From: Pseudomonadota bacterium
GTDB lineage: Bacteria; Desulfobacterota; Binatia; UBA9968
Length of the DNA: 64,000 nucleotides
Direction of reading: 5' to 3'
NCBI GenBank assembly: GCA_021324155.1
Contig: JAJPJQ010000045.1
Span: 59,596 to 123,595 of the forward strand
Shown piece by piece: positions 33,612 to 45,489 of the stretch (within the stretch, counting starts at the first letter, position 1; each line of letters opens with the position of its first letter). The translations under genes were made by a program, and so were the position numbers. The notes below the pieces were generated by a model. The model did no database searches. It was not told where the DNA came from and was given only the letters and a program-made list of their open reading frames with translations.

Positions 33612-34604
33612 TTACTTGATCACCTTGTCCGCCCTTGCCAGAACATTCGGCGGAATCGTAAGACCGATCTGCTTCGCCGTTTTTAAATTGATCACCAGCT
33701 CGAACTTCGTCGGCTGCTCGACGGGAAGGTCGCCGGGCTTGGCTCCCTTGAGAATCTTATCCACCTGGGCGGCGGCGCGGCGGAACAACAGCGTCCCGTT
33801 CGGTCCGTACAATGCCAAACCGCCGACATCGGCGAAACCCGCTCCATCAGATATCGTCGGCAGGCGGTGTTTTACGGCGAGCTGGGCGATCCGTTTTCCC
33901 TCGCCGAGACTGCTGATAAAAAGCGGCTGAACCATCACGGCGCCCGTTTTGTCTCTTGCCATATCGGCGAACGCCGCATCCAACTCGGCGGGAACCGATA
34001 TCACGACGCCATTGAGCTTGATTCCCGCGCGTTCGGCGGCTTCCTGGGCGTCTTTTAAAAAGATCTTGTGGGCGGGGTCGCTCGCATGCGCCAAAAACGC
34101 GACGTGCGTCAAGCCGGGTAGAAGCTCTTTCAACAGCTCCAATCGCTTTCCCGCAAGCTCGGGCATCATGTTCGATGTGCCGGTGATGTTGCCGCCGGGG
34201 CGGGCGAGATTGGTAACGAACCCGCTCCCGATCGCGTCGGCCACGCCGAGCATGACGATCGGAATCGTGGACGTTGCGTTCTTCGCCGCTTGCGCGGCGG
34301 GCGTTGCCCGCGCCGCGATAACATCCACTTTGATTCGGACCAATTCCTCTGCGAGCGCCGCAAGCCGGTCGACCTTGCCCGCTGCCCAGCGAGCTTCGAT
34401 AAGGACGTTTTTTCCGTCGATGTACCCGAGATCGCGCAGGCCATCGAGGAATGCCTTCTCCGCGGGCGAGGGTCCGGCAAGCAGCGCGAGCAACCCGACA
34501 CGCGGAATCTTCTTCGCTTCCTGAGCACCGGTCGGACGGCAAAGGGCTAGAACCAAGACAGTCGTGAAAGCGAGAAATGCAAAACGGCGGCTAAATAATC
34601 TCAT
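33612..34604 (-). CDS. ABC substrate-binding protein, array copy 17
   Basis: 330 aa; last of the array in transcription order. Signal peptide at 1-28 (FAFLAFTTVLVLALCRPTGAQ). The ATG overlaps the stop of copy 16 by 4 bp, and its own TAA is followed one base later by the cyclase ATG, tying the array to the cyclase. The ligand-site region reads GGLALYGPNGTLLFRRAA instead of the usual GGLMSYG. Core GNITGTSNMMPELAGKRLELLKE is typical. Confidence 0.9.
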   Translation of the reverse strand: MRLFSRRFAFLAFTTVLVLALCRPTGAQEAKKIPRVGLLALLAGPSPAEKAFLDGLRDLGYIDGKNVLIEARWAAGKVDRLAALAEELVRIKVDVIAARATPAAQAAKNATSTIPIVMLGVADAIGSGFVTNLARPGGNITGTSNMMPELAGKRLELLKELLPGLTHVAFLAHASDPAHKIFLKDAQEAAERAGIKLNGVVISVPAELDAAFADMARDKTGAVMVQPLFISSLGEGKRIAQLAVKHRLPTISDGAGFADVGGLALYGPNGTLLFRRAAAQVDKILKGAKPGDLPVEQPTKFELVINLKTAKQIGLTIPPNVLARADKVIK

Positions 34605-35572
34605 TTGATCACCTGGTCCGCCCGCGCCAGCACGTTGGGCGGGACCGTGAGGCCGATCTGCTTCGCGGTTTTTAAATTGATCACGAGCTCGAACTTCGTC
34701 GGCTGCTCGACCGGAAGGTCGGCTGGCTTGGCGCCTTTAAGGATTTTGTCGACGTAGGTCGCGGCGCGGCGGAACATGTCGGCAAGGTCCGCCCCATACG
34801 AAATGAGGCCTCCCGCTTCCACGAATTGACGTGAGTCGAAAACGAGCGGCATCCGGTTCTTTAGGCCCAGATCGGCAAGCTGTTTGGGCCGCGAGACAAA
34901 AAGTGTATCGACGATAACGATCAGAGCGGCCGCCCGATCTTTTTTTGCCTGCTGAAAGGCTCCATCGAGATCATCGGCGCTTTGCGCTTCGACGACTTGA
35001 AGGCGGATGCCGAAGCGCTTTGCGCCCGCTTCCGTTTCCTTCAATGCGAAGGCCGAGCCCGAGTTCGACGGATTTCTTAGCACCGCGAGCCGGGAAATTT
35101 TCGGGATCGTCTCCTTGAGCAGCTCTATGCGCTTGGCCGCGATGTCCGGATTGATCGTCGTCAAACCTGTGAGATTCCCGCCCGGCCGCGCAAGGCTCGC
35201 GACAAAACCGGATTCGACGGGATCGAACGTGACCGGGAAAACAATGGGGATGTCCTTGGTTGCGCGACGCGCGGCTTCAATCGCCTGCGTGCTGCCGGCG
35301 ACGATGACGTCGAGCTTCATGCGCACCAGCTCGGCGGCGAGCTCGGTCAGGCGATCCATGCTGCCTTTCGCGTAGCGATATTCGACTTCAATATTCTGTC
35401 CCTCGACGTAGCCCAATTCGCGCAGGCCGCGCCGGAAGGCGTCGTCAAGTTCGGCTACCTGGACAAATCTCAGATATCCTACCTTTGGGATTTTCTTCTG
35501 CGCCTGCGCTTCGGTCAGCGCTGCAGTGAAGAGTATGGCCAGCGCGAAGAACGCCGCAAGATGGTTTCTCAT
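34601..35572 (-). CDS. ABC substrate-binding protein, array copy 16
   Basis: 323 aa, one of the shortest copies. Signal peptide FFALAILFTAALTEAQAQ. Core VGYLRFVQVAELDDAFRRGL, VIVAGSTQAIEAARRATKDI, GNLTGLTTINPDIAAKRIEL. The ligand-site region is GGLISYGADLADMFRRAATY. Starts 4 bp after the stop of copy 15; ATG overlaps copy 17 at the other end. Compared with relatives it has a Phe-Pro (VFPVTFDPV) segment where others have an IVM-type strand. Confidence 0.9.
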   Translation of the reverse strand: MRNHLAAFFALAILFTAALTEAQAQKKIPKVGYLRFVQVAELDDAFRRGLRELGYVEGQNIEVEYRYAKGSMDRLTELAAELVRMKLDVIVAGSTQAIEAARRATKDIPIVFPVTFDPVESGFVASLARPGGNLTGLTTINPDIAAKRIELLKETIPKISRLAVLRNPSNSGSAFALKETEAGAKRFGIRLQVVEAQSADDLDGAFQQAKKDRAAALIVIVDTLFVSRPKQLADLGLKNRMPLVFDSRQFVEAGGLISYGADLADMFRRAATYVDKILKGAKPADLPVEQPTKFELVINLKTAKQIGLTVPPNVLARADQVIK

Positions 35573-35576
35573 AAGA

Positions 35577-36554
35577 TTACTTGATCACCCTGTCCGCCCG
35601 TGCGAGCACGTTCGGTGGAATCGTCAAGCCGATCTGCTTCGCGCTTTTTAAATTGATCACCAGCTCGAACTTCGTCGGCTGCTCGACGGGAAGCTCGGCA
35701 GGCTTGGCGCCTTTCAAGATTTTGTCGACGTAAGTCGCCGCGCGTCGACTCAACTCTGGAATGTCAGCCGCATAGCTCAAGACGCCGCCGGAAAGCACAA
35801 AATCCGGATTTGACGCCACTAGCGGCAAACGCGCTCTCGTGGCGAGATTCACGATTTCCGCGCGATAATTACTGATCAGCCCCGTAACCACAACGGTTAG
35901 AGCCTGGAGACGCGCCTTTGCCGCGGCTCGGAATACGTTCTCGAAGTCGCCGGCATCTCGGACGCCCAGCGACTGTAACTTGAGCCCTAGCGGCGTCGCC
36001 GCGAGCTCGGCATCCCTGACGTGCCCCGCGGCGCCCGGCCCTTCGGCGTCCCATAGGACGCCCACACGCGAAAGATTGGGAATAATCTCCTTCAGCAACT
36101 CGAGGCGCTTGCCGGCCAAATCCGAAGAAATACTGATAACACCGGTGATATTGCCGCCCGGGCGAGCGAGGCTGGCGATCAGCCCGCGACGAACCGGGTC
36201 GTCGTCCGCGTCTCCCATCACGATCGGAAGCGTGGTCGTCGCTTTGCTGGCGGCCTGGGTCGCATTGACGCCCACGGCGAGAATGCAATCCACTTTTCGG
36301 CGAACCAGGTCGGACGCGAGCGTTGGGAACAATTCCGCTTTTCCTTTTGTAAACCGCCAATCGATCGCGACGTTCCGTCCCTCAATGTAGCCGAGTTTGA
36401 GCAGGCCTTCGCGAAATGCGTCCTCGCGGAACTCGATCCCCGGACGCGGCGATAGATATCCTACGCGATAACCCTTGTTTACTTGCGCTTCTGCCGACAG
36501 ACAAAGCGTAAGTAGGAAAGCGCAGAGTCCCGCACGAATAATAGTCTGATTCAT
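35577..36554 (-). CDS. ABC substrate-binding protein, array copy 15
   Basis: 325 aa. Signal peptide GLCAFLLTLCLSAEAQ. Core YRVGYLSPRPGIEFREDAFREGL, NVAIDWRFTKGKAELFPTLA. The usual ATP-free periplasmic fold is expected. Distinct positions: GDADDDPVRRGL replaces the DPVG motif, and the ligand-site region is GGVLSYAADIPELSRRAATY. C-terminal block intact with Ser in NLKSAKQIG. Gap of 22 bp from copy 14. Confidence 0.9.
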   Translation of the reverse strand: MNQTIIRAGLCAFLLTLCLSAEAQVNKGYRVGYLSPRPGIEFREDAFREGLLKLGYIEGRNVAIDWRFTKGKAELFPTLASDLVRRKVDCILAVGVNATQAASKATTTLPIVMGDADDDPVRRGLIASLARPGGNITGVISISSDLAGKRLELLKEIIPNLSRVGVLWDAEGPGAAGHVRDAELAATPLGLKLQSLGVRDAGDFENVFRAAAKARLQALTVVVTGLISNYRAEIVNLATRARLPLVASNPDFVLSGGVLSYAADIPELSRRAATYVDKILKGAKPAELPVEQPTKFELVINLKSAKQIGLTIPPNVLARADRVIK

Positions 36555-36576
36555 GTTTGCTTGATTGTGGCCTGCG

Positions 36577-37563
36577 TCACTTGATCACCCGGTCCGCCTT
36601 CGCGAGCACGCCCGGCGGAATCGTCACGCCGATCTGCTTGGCGGCGCTCAGATTGACGAGAAGCTCGAATTTCGTCGGCTGCTCGATAGGAAGATCGCCG
36701 GGCTTGGCGCCTTTGAGAATTTTATCGACATAGTACGCGGCGCGGCGAAAGAGATCGTTGTAGTTCGTGCCATAGTACATGAAACCGCCCGCCTCGACGT
36801 ATTCCGGACGCGCGTACGACGCCGGCAGGCGATGCTTGGCGGCCAAATCGACGATGCGTTTTCGATTGATGTTAAGGATGGGGTTGCCGAGCACCATCAG
36901 TGCGTCGGCGCGTCCTTTCGCCGCGGCCTCGAAAGCGCGATCGATATCTGTCGCGTTGAGAATGTCGATGTACCGCAGATACATCTCGAAGGTACCCGCA
37001 GCGAGCACGGCCTCTCTCAAGGCCTGCGCATCGCCGGGGTTGCTGGAATTCCCTAAAATAGCCATGCGCGACAGCCTGGGAATGATTTCTTTCATGAGCG
37101 CGAGTTGCTTGCCGCTCATCTCCGGCGCCAGCGCCGACAATCCCGTGATGTTCCCGCCTGGTTTCGCCAAGCTCGCGGCGAATCCGCTGCCGACGGGATC
37201 GGTGTCTTGCGCCATGACGATCGGCACCGTCATGGTTGTATCTTTTAGAGCCCGAGTTATCGTCGGTCCGGCGGAAACGACGAGGTCGGGCTTGAGACGC
37301 ACGAGCTCGGCGGCGATATCACGGCGGCGCTCGGGATTGCTTTCGCCGGAACGCCATTCGATCAAGATGTTTTTTCCTTCGACATAGCCGAGCTCGTGAA
37401 GGCCTTGGCGGAATCCGTCGAGCCGGCTCGCGATCGACGCAGCGCTGCTATCGAGCTGAAATCCGATGCGCGGAATTTTTCCGCCCTGCTGCGCCGCGAC
37501 ATTCGATGGGCATGCCGCGGACAACGCGGCAAAAATCCAAAGCAGTATCCTGTGCTTCTTCAT
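36577..37563 (-). CDS. ABC substrate-binding protein, array copy 14
   Basis: 328 aa. First copy after the kinase and receiver genes, 28 bp downstream of the receiver. Signal peptide ILLWIFAALSAACPSNVAAQ. It has the most divergent C-terminal block of the set (FELLVNLSAAKQIGVTIPPG, then VLAKADRVIK). Core LSALAPEMSGKQLALMKEIIPRLSRMAILGNSS groups it with copies 4, 6 and 8. Ligand-site region GGFMYYGTNYNDLFRRAAYY. Confidence 0.9.
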   Translation of the reverse strand: MKKHRILLWIFAALSAACPSNVAAQQGGKIPRIGFQLDSSAASIASRLDGFRQGLHELGYVEGKNILIEWRSGESNPERRRDIAAELVRLKPDLVVSAGPTITRALKDTTMTVPIVMAQDTDPVGSGFAASLAKPGGNITGLSALAPEMSGKQLALMKEIIPRLSRMAILGNSSNPGDAQALREAVLAAGTFEMYLRYIDILNATDIDRAFEAAAKGRADALMVLGNPILNINRKRIVDLAAKHRLPASYARPEYVEAGGFMYYGTNYNDLFRRAAYYVDKILKGAKPGDLPIEQPTKFELLVNLSAAKQIGVTIPPGVLAKADRVIK

Positions 37564-37591
37564 CCTCTCCCTTCCGTCCCCGAGAACCGCT

Positions 37592-37960
37592 CTATCCCAG
37601 CAGCCGCCGGATTTTTTCCATCAAAACGGTCTCGTCCACGGGCTTCGCGATGTAATCGTCGCAGCCGGCGTCGCGGGCGGAGATTTCGTCGCCGACCATC
37701 GCGTGCGACGTGACGGCGATGACGGGAATATGCTTCAGCGCCGCGTCGGCCTTGATGCGGCGCGTCGCCTCCCAACCGTCCATCACCGGCATGCCGAGAT
37801 CCATCAAGATCAGATCGGGGCGCTCGGCCGCCGCCTGCCGCACGCCCTCCTCGCCGTCGACCGCCTGCGCGATCTCGTAATCGTCTTCGAGCAGCTGCAC
37901 CAGGAGGTCGCGGTTCCAATCGGTGTCGTCGACAATCAAAATCTTTTTTCTTTGCATCAC
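37592..37960 (-). CDS. single-domain response regulator paired with array kinase
   Basis: A 122-aa receiver: acidic pair in ILIVDDTDWNRDLL, phospho-acceptor Asp in LILMDLGMPVMDGWEATRRI, Thr/Ser in VTSHAM, Lys in YIAKPVDE. The DLGMPVMDGWEATRRIK signature is that of receivers acting with hybrid or GAF kinases. It lies 20 bp downstream of the histidine-kinase gene and 28 bp upstream of copy 14, inside the binding-protein array, so it should be the kinase's phosphoryl acceptor. No output domain; it may relay to the flanking receiver-cyclase or act by protein contact. Confidence 0.92.
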   Translation of the reverse strand: MMQRKKILIVDDTDWNRDLLVQLLEDDYEIAQAVDGEEGVRQAAAERPDLILMDLGMPVMDGWEATRRIKADAALKHIPVIAVTSHAMVGDEISARDAGCDDYIAKPVDETVLMEKIRRLLG

Positions 37961-37980
37961 CCTGTTCCTTTTAAAACGCC

Positions 37981-40383
<2,403 letters not shown>

Positions 40384-40402
40384 CGCGCCACAGTTCGCTG
40401 TC

Positions 40403-41404
40403 TCATTTGATCACCTTGTCGGCCCGTGCCAGCACGTTGGGCGGGATGGGCAGGCCGATCTGCTTGGCGGCTTTAAGATTTATCACGAGCTCGAACTTCG
40501 TCGGCTGCTCGATCGGCAGGTCGCCGGGCTTAGCGCCCTTAAGAATCTTATCCACATAGTAAGCCGCGCGACGCCACATATCCGCGAAGTTCGTACCGTA
40601 AGACATCAATCCGCCGGCCTCGGCGAATTCTCGCAGCGTGTATCCTGCGGCTATCCGATGCTTCAGCGCCAAGGATGCGATGCTTTGCTGCTGGTCGGTC
40701 AGCGTGGGATCGCCGATGATAAGCAGTGCACGCGTGCGTTCTTTCGCCATTGAGGCGAAGGCAGGAGCGATATCATCGGGCCCTTTGGCCTCGAGGGACA
40801 GAAGCTTCATGCCGAGCGACGGCGCAGCCGTCTTGAGTTCTTTCAGTTGTGTCAGATTATGATCGTTGCGCGGATTCCAGAGGACCGCCACAACGGTCGC
40901 CGAAGGCACGACCTCCTTCAAAAGCTCTAGGCGTTTCGTCACCGTGGCAAAGTGATAATCGGATAACCCCGTGATCCTTCCCCCTGGATGCGCAAGGCTG
41001 GCGACCAAGCCGATTCCAACCGGATCCGCGATGTTCGCCATGACGATCGGGAGGCTGCTGTCGGCATCCCTTGCGGCGTATGCGGCAGGCGTACCGTACA
41101 CGACAAAGAGATCGATCTTCAGCCGCACCAGCTCCGCTGCAGCTTCGGGCAGACGCTCCGAACGTCCGGCGGCGTATCGCTGCTCGATGACGACATCTCT
41201 GCCCTCAATGTATCCAAGCGATTGCAGGCTTTCGCGAAACGCAGCCAGCAACGGCCGGTCATTAACCGCGGATGCGGCGGAGAGATAACCGATGCGCGCG
41301 ACTTTCGCCGCATGCGTGGCGCGAACCGGAACAACGACCGACACCAGCAGAGCGCACGCGACAAACGCGAGTTTTGAGTTTTTGCTTTTGAATTTTGAAT
41401 TCAT
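40403..41404 (-). CDS. ABC substrate-binding protein, array copy 13
   Basis: 333 aa; last copy before the kinase gene (19 bp). The N-terminus MNSKFKSKNSKLAFVACALL is encoded by an AATTCAAA-type repeat that runs from upstream of the gene into the signal peptide; no ribosome binding site is visible. Core RIGYLSAASAVNDRPLLAAFRESL, GRITGLSDYHFATVTKRLELL. Ligand-site region GGLMSYGTNFADMWRRAAYY. C-terminal variant GLPIPPNVLARAD. Confidence 0.9.
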   Translation of the reverse strand: MNSKFKSKNSKLAFVACALLVSVVVPVRATHAAKVARIGYLSAASAVNDRPLLAAFRESLQSLGYIEGRDVVIEQRYAAGRSERLPEAAAELVRLKIDLFVVYGTPAAYAARDADSSLPIVMANIADPVGIGLVASLAHPGGRITGLSDYHFATVTKRLELLKEVVPSATVVAVLWNPRNDHNLTQLKELKTAAPSLGMKLLSLEAKGPDDIAPAFASMAKERTRALLIIGDPTLTDQQQSIASLALKHRIAAGYTLREFAEAGGLMSYGTNFADMWRRAAYYVDKILKGAKPGDLPIEQPTKFELVINLKAAKQIGLPIPPNVLARADKVIK

Positions 41405-41422
41405 AATTCAAGATTCAGAATT
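41366..41422. repeat. AATTCAAA-type simple repeat
   Basis: Low-complexity DNA (minus strand GAATTCAAAATTCAAAAGC and upstream GAATTCTGAATCTTGAATT) spans the copy 12/13 junction. Related stretches occur at 44404-44449 and 50521-50569. On the minus strand it is translated as N-S-K-x-K-x-K-N-S-K at the start of copies 4, 10 and 13. Confidence 0.5.
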
Positions 41423-41430
41423 CAACACTG

Positions 41431-42441
41431 TCATTTTAAAACCTTGTCCGCCCTTGCGAGCACGTTCGGGGGAATCGTTAAGCCGAGCTGCTTCGCGGTC
41501 TTCAAATTGACGACGAGCTCGAATTTCGTCGGCTGCTCGACGGGTAGATCGCCCGGCTTCGCGCCCTTGAGAATTTTATCGACGTAATAAGCGGCCCGGC
41601 GATACAACTCTGGAAAATAAGCACCGTAGGACATGATAGCTCCGCTCTGCACCCAAAGACTTTGCGTATGCATCGTAGGAATTTTATGCTTGACGGCCAG
41701 ATCCAGCAGGCCCGAGCGATGCGCGAACATCACCGAGTCCGAAACGACGCTGACGCCGCCGAGGCGGCCCTTGCTTGCCGCTCCGAAAGCGATTGGATAA
41801 TCGCTCGGCTCTTTGACTTCCAGCTGCTGAAGCTGAATGCTCAACGACTGCGCCGCTGTTTGCGTCTCTCTCAATCCAGTTCGCGACGCCGGGTTGTCGG
41901 GATTGTAGAGAATGCCGAAGCGCGACACCTCAGGAAGCGTATCCTTTAAGATCTCCATCCGCTTGCCGCTGATGCCGGCGAGCAGGTTCGTCAGTCCCGT
42001 GATGTTGCCTCCCGGTCGGGCCAGGGAGTCGACAAACTTGTTTCCTACAGGATCGCCGTCCGACGCCATCACGATCGGAATCGTCTTCGTCGCGCTCTTG
42101 GCCGCGCGCGTGACTGCGGTGCCGTCCGTGACAATGATATCCACATTCGACTTGACCACCTCGGCGACGATCTTCTGCAGGCGGTCCTCTTTCCCTTCGG
42201 CGTACCGATAGTCGATTGTGAGATTCTTTTGGTCCACATAACCGAGCTCACGCAGGCCCTGCTTCAAGGCATCGACGCGCGGGTCGCTTCCGGGAGGGTC
42301 GGCCATGATAACCACTATGCGCGACGCCTTCTGCTGCGCCGCAGCGCCGGCGCAAAAGAGAAGCAGCACGCACGCCAATACAGCGCTGGGGACGTTTCGT
42401 TTTGAACGCAAATGCCCAAGGGTTAGATTAAGTTTTTTCAC
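41431..42441 (-). CDS. ABC substrate-binding protein, array copy 12
   Basis: 336 aa. Long signal region MKKLNLTLGHLRSKRNVPSA with the hydrophobic core VLACVLLLFCAGAAAQ. The first residues match those of copy 8 (MKKLNL). Core VVIMADPPGSDPRVDALKQGL, GNITGLTNLLAGISGKRMEIL. It ends VLARADKVLK, the only copy with Leu rather than Ile before the final Lys. The ATG overlaps the TGA of copy 11 by 4 bp. Confidence 0.9.
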   Translation of the reverse strand: MKKLNLTLGHLRSKRNVPSAVLACVLLLFCAGAAAQQKASRIVVIMADPPGSDPRVDALKQGLRELGYVDQKNLTIDYRYAEGKEDRLQKIVAEVVKSNVDIIVTDGTAVTRAAKSATKTIPIVMASDGDPVGNKFVDSLARPGGNITGLTNLLAGISGKRMEILKDTLPEVSRFGILYNPDNPASRTGLRETQTAAQSLSIQLQQLEVKEPSDYPIAFGAASKGRLGGVSVVSDSVMFAHRSGLLDLAVKHKIPTMHTQSLWVQSGAIMSYGAYFPELYRRAAYYVDKILKGAKPGDLPVEQPTKFELVVNLKTAKQLGLTIPPNVLARADKVLK

Positions 42442-43430
42442 TTGATTACCTTGTCGGCCCGTGCCAGCACGTTGGGCGGGATGGTCAGGCCGATCTGCTT
42501 CGCCGCTTTTAAGTTGATAACCAGCTCGAACCTCGTCGGCTGCTCGACGGGCAGTTCGCCGGGCTTCGCGCCCTTTAAAATTTTGTCGACGTAGGTTGCG
42601 GCGCGGCGGAAAAGCTCGTTGAAATTTGCCGTGTACGACATCAACCCGCCCGCATCGACGAACTCGGGCTGCGAGTACATCGCCGGGAGGCGGTTTTTGG
42701 CGGCGAGCTCCAGAAAGCGCTTCTGTTCCACGATAATCCGGGGATTTGCAAGCACGAGCAGAGCATCGGCACGCGTTTTGCGGGCGTCGCCGAAGACCGT
42801 CTCGACTTCCTCGGATGTCTTGACCTCGAAATGCTCAAGGTGAATCTTCAACGATTCCGCCGCCGCTTTGATTTCCTTCAATGCTTGCGCGTTGCCCGGC
42901 TGGCTCCAGTTGCCGAGGACGGCGATCGAGCCTAAATGCGCGACGGTCTGCTTTAAAAACTCCACCTGCTTGCCGCTGATTTCCGGATGGAGCGTCGACA
43001 AACCGGTAACGTTTTTTCCCGGCTGCGAAAGGCTGGCGACGAAACCCGCACCGACGGGATCGTTGTCGAAGCCCATGACGATGGGAATGCTCGCCGTGGC
43101 TTCCTTAGCCGGCCGCGTCGCCGTGGGTCCGCCGGTCACGATAACGTCGATCTTCGAGCGAACCAAATCGTCCGCCAGCGCTTTGAGGCGGTCCAGACGG
43201 CCATCCGCGTATTTTGCTTCGAGGATCAGGTTCTTTCCTTCGTTATAGCCGAGCTCGTGGAGGCCTTGCCGCAACGCGGCGAGCCGGGGCGCAACCGTCG
43301 CGCTCGTCGCCGACCCGGCGCTGAGAAAGCCGATGCGGGCGGTTTTTCGCGACGGCTGAGCGCCGACGCGGACGCTTAGCGCTGAAAGAATGATGGTGGT
43401 GAGAATGATGATCCGATTATTCCGTGTCAT
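42438..43430 (-). CDS. ABC substrate-binding protein, array copy 11
   Basis: 330 aa. Signal peptide IIILTTIILSALSVRVGAQ. Core RIGFLSAGSATSATVAPRLAALRQGL, KNVTGLSTLHPEISGKQVEFLK. Distinct feature: VTGGPTATRPAKEATASIPI, and FDNDPVGAGFV, the FDND variant shared with copy 4. Ligand-site region GGLMSYTANFNELFRRAATY. The ATG has only a weak ribosome binding site (GAAGG). Confidence 0.9.
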   Translation of the reverse strand: MTRNNRIIILTTIILSALSVRVGAQPSRKTARIGFLSAGSATSATVAPRLAALRQGLHELGYNEGKNLILEAKYADGRLDRLKALADDLVRSKIDVIVTGGPTATRPAKEATASIPIVMGFDNDPVGAGFVASLSQPGKNVTGLSTLHPEISGKQVEFLKQTVAHLGSIAVLGNWSQPGNAQALKEIKAAAESLKIHLEHFEVKTSEEVETVFGDARKTRADALLVLANPRIIVEQKRFLELAAKNRLPAMYSQPEFVDAGGLMSYTANFNELFRRAATYVDKILKGAKPGELPVEQPTRFELVINLKAAKQIGLTIPPNVLARADKVIK

Positions 43431-43453
43431 TAGTGCCTTCGCTGCCTTTAAGG

Positions 43454-44437
43454 CTATTTGATCACCTTATCCGCCCTTGCGAGCACGTTGGGCGGAATGG
43501 TCAAGCCGATCTGCTTGGCGGCTTTAAGATTTATCACGAGCTCGAATTTCGTCGGCTGCTCGACGGGTAGATCGCCCGGCTTCGCGCCCTTTAGGATCTT
43601 ATCAACGCAGACAGCAGCATGGCGGAACAATGATGCCACGCTGACGCCGTAGGACATCAAACCACCGGCCTCCGGAAAATCGCTCCAGCTGTACATCACC
43701 GGCAGCCGATGCTTGGCTTCGAGCATGACGAGCCTCGCCGCATGGGAAATGTAGGAGGAGTTCGCCGACAGCAAACCCGCTTGGAAGCGTTCGCGAGCGG
43801 CCGCGGCAAACGCTTCGTCGAATTCCTCCGGCCCGAGCATCTCGACGACCTGGACAGTTATCCCTAAGCTCGGGGAAAGCGCCTGGAGATTCTTTAACGT
43901 GATGGTCTCGGGAATGATTGATTGATTCGAAAAAAAAGCCACGCGGCTTGTCGCAGGCACGGCTTCCTTGAGCAATTCCAGCCGTTTTGTTCCTACGTCC
44001 GTTCCGAGAAAAGACGAGCCAGTGATGTTGCCGCCCGGCCGCGCGAGATTCGTGATGAGCCCGGCGCCGATCGCGTCGCTCGCCGTTCCCATCACGATCG
44101 GCATCGTGGCTGTAGCTTTCTTGGCGGCCAGAGCCGCCGGAGTACCTTGGGTTACGATGATGTCGACTTTGAGCCGGACCAAATCCGCAGCCAATTCCGG
44201 GAGCCGCTCCAATTTGCCTTCGGCGGATCGCTGTTCGATAAAAATCGTTTTTTTATCGACGTAGCCGAGCTGCCGTAAAGCTTCCAAAAACGTCGGATCG
44301 ATCGCAGGCGCGGCGGAGAGAAATCCGATGCGCGGAACTTTCTTTGGCTGCGCGTCGGCGTTCGCCGCCAGCGCTAAAAAAACCGCGCCGGCGACAAACG
44401 CGAATTTTAAGTTTTTATTTTTGAGTTTTGAATTCAT
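43454..44437 (-). CDS. ABC substrate-binding protein, array copy 10
   Basis: 327 aa. N-terminus MNSKLKNKNLKFAFVAGAVF is again encoded by AATTCAAA-type repeat DNA (44404-44449). Core RIGFLSAAPAIDPTFLEALRQLGYVDKK is shorter than in relatives. GNITGSSFLGTDVGTKRLELL. The ligand-site region GGLMSYGVSVASLFRHAAVC carries His and Cys where others have Arg and Tyr. C-terminal block typical. Confidence 0.9.
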   Translation of the reverse strand: MNSKLKNKNLKFAFVAGAVFLALAANADAQPKKVPRIGFLSAAPAIDPTFLEALRQLGYVDKKTIFIEQRSAEGKLERLPELAADLVRLKVDIIVTQGTPAALAAKKATATMPIVMGTASDAIGAGLITNLARPGGNITGSSFLGTDVGTKRLELLKEAVPATSRVAFFSNQSIIPETITLKNLQALSPSLGITVQVVEMLGPEEFDEAFAAAARERFQAGLLSANSSYISHAARLVMLEAKHRLPVMYSWSDFPEAGGLMSYGVSVASLFRHAAVCVDKILKGAKPGDLPVEQPTKFELVINLKAAKQIGLTIPPNVLARADKVIK

Positions 44438-44449
44438 AATTCAACACAA
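44404..44449. repeat. AATTCAAA-type simple repeat
   Basis: Minus strand TTGAATTATGAATTCAAAAC and continuation; it covers the start codon and first codons of copy 10. Same class as 41366-41422. Confidence 0.45.
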
Positions 44450-44454
44450 GACTG

Positions 44455-45438
44455 TCATTTTATAACTTTATCCGCCCGCGCCAGCACGTTCGGCGGGATC
44501 GTCAGAGCGATCTGCTTCGCGGTCTTTAAATTGATGATCAGGTCGAACTTCATCGGCTGCTCGACGGGAATCTCGGCCGGCTTCGCGCCTCTGAGAATCT
44601 TGTCGACGTAGCGCGCGCCGTTCCTTCCCTCCTCGGCGTAACCGGGGCCGTAGGCCATAAGGCAGCCGTTGTCGGCGTAGTCCTCGCGCGCGCAGATCGA
44701 CGGCAGCCGGTGGCTCATCGCGAGATCAGCGATGCGCTTCTGGTTCGAGTTGGCCAGCGGATTCAGCGTGACCCAGACCGCTTGATTGCCCGCCTTGACG
44801 GCTTCTTTGAACGCCGGCTCGTAAGCGTCGGCGGTGCTCACCTGCATCGAATAGAGCTGCAAACCCAGATCGCGCGCGGGCTGCTGGCTTTCGTTCCATT
44901 GCGGGATCGAGCCGGGCCCCTTCGGATCCCATAAGACCGCCACGCGTGAGATCTTCGCCACAGCTTCTTTCAAGAGTTCGAGCCGCTTTCCGGTCAGGAT
45001 CGCCGCCATATTGGTTACGCCGGTCGCGTTTCTCCCCGGGTGCGCGAGGCTGTCGGCGAGCCCCGCCGTCACCGGATCGGTGATGCCCATGAAGACGATG
45101 GGTAGGCTGCGCGTCACTTTCTGCGCCGCCTGCGCCGCGTTGGTCGTAACCGTGACGAGGACGTCGATCTTCAGCGCGACGAGCTCGGCGGCCATTTGGG
45201 TCAGCCGGTCGAAATCCGCGGGCTCGTAGCGATATTCGATAGCGACGTGCTGCCCTTCGATATAACCGAGATCGCGGAGCGCCCGCCGGAAAGCTTCGAT
45301 GCGCGGCTTGTCGGCCGTCGCAGACACCGCCGAGAGATAGCCGATGCGCGACATCTTCTTAGGCGGCGTCTGCGGCTGCTGCGCCGCAGTGCTTGTAACA
45401 AGCACTACGAACAAAAGAAAGACAACTAAAGACTTCAT
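44455..45438 (-). CDS. ABC substrate-binding protein, array copy 9
   Basis: 327 aa from the ATG at 45438, which has a GGGAGC ribosome binding site; a longer frame to 45474 lacks one. Signal peptide MKSLVVFLLFVVLVTSTAAQ. Core RIGYLSAVSATADKPRIEAFRRAL, VAIEYRYEPADFDRLTQMAA. C-terminal block is diverged (DKILRGAKPAEIPVEQPMKF, then GLxx replaced by QIALTIPP). The ligand-site region reads GCLMAYGPGYAEEGRNGARY, unlike any other copy, so ligand preference probably differs. Confidence 0.9.
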   Translation of the reverse strand: MKSLVVFLLFVVLVTSTAAQQPQTPPKKMSRIGYLSAVSATADKPRIEAFRRALRDLGYIEGQHVAIEYRYEPADFDRLTQMAAELVALKIDVLVTVTTNAAQAAQKVTRSLPIVFMGITDPVTAGLADSLAHPGRNATGVTNMAAILTGKRLELLKEAVAKISRVAVLWDPKGPGSIPQWNESQQPARDLGLQLYSMQVSTADAYEPAFKEAVKAGNQAVWVTLNPLANSNQKRIADLAMSHRLPSICAREDYADNGCLMAYGPGYAEEGRNGARYVDKILRGAKPAEIPVEQPMKFDLIINLKTAKQIALTIPPNVLARADKVIK

Positions 45439-45489
45439 TATTGCTCCCGAGCCAAAATTACTTCTTCCAGCCACGGCGCCTTCGCATTC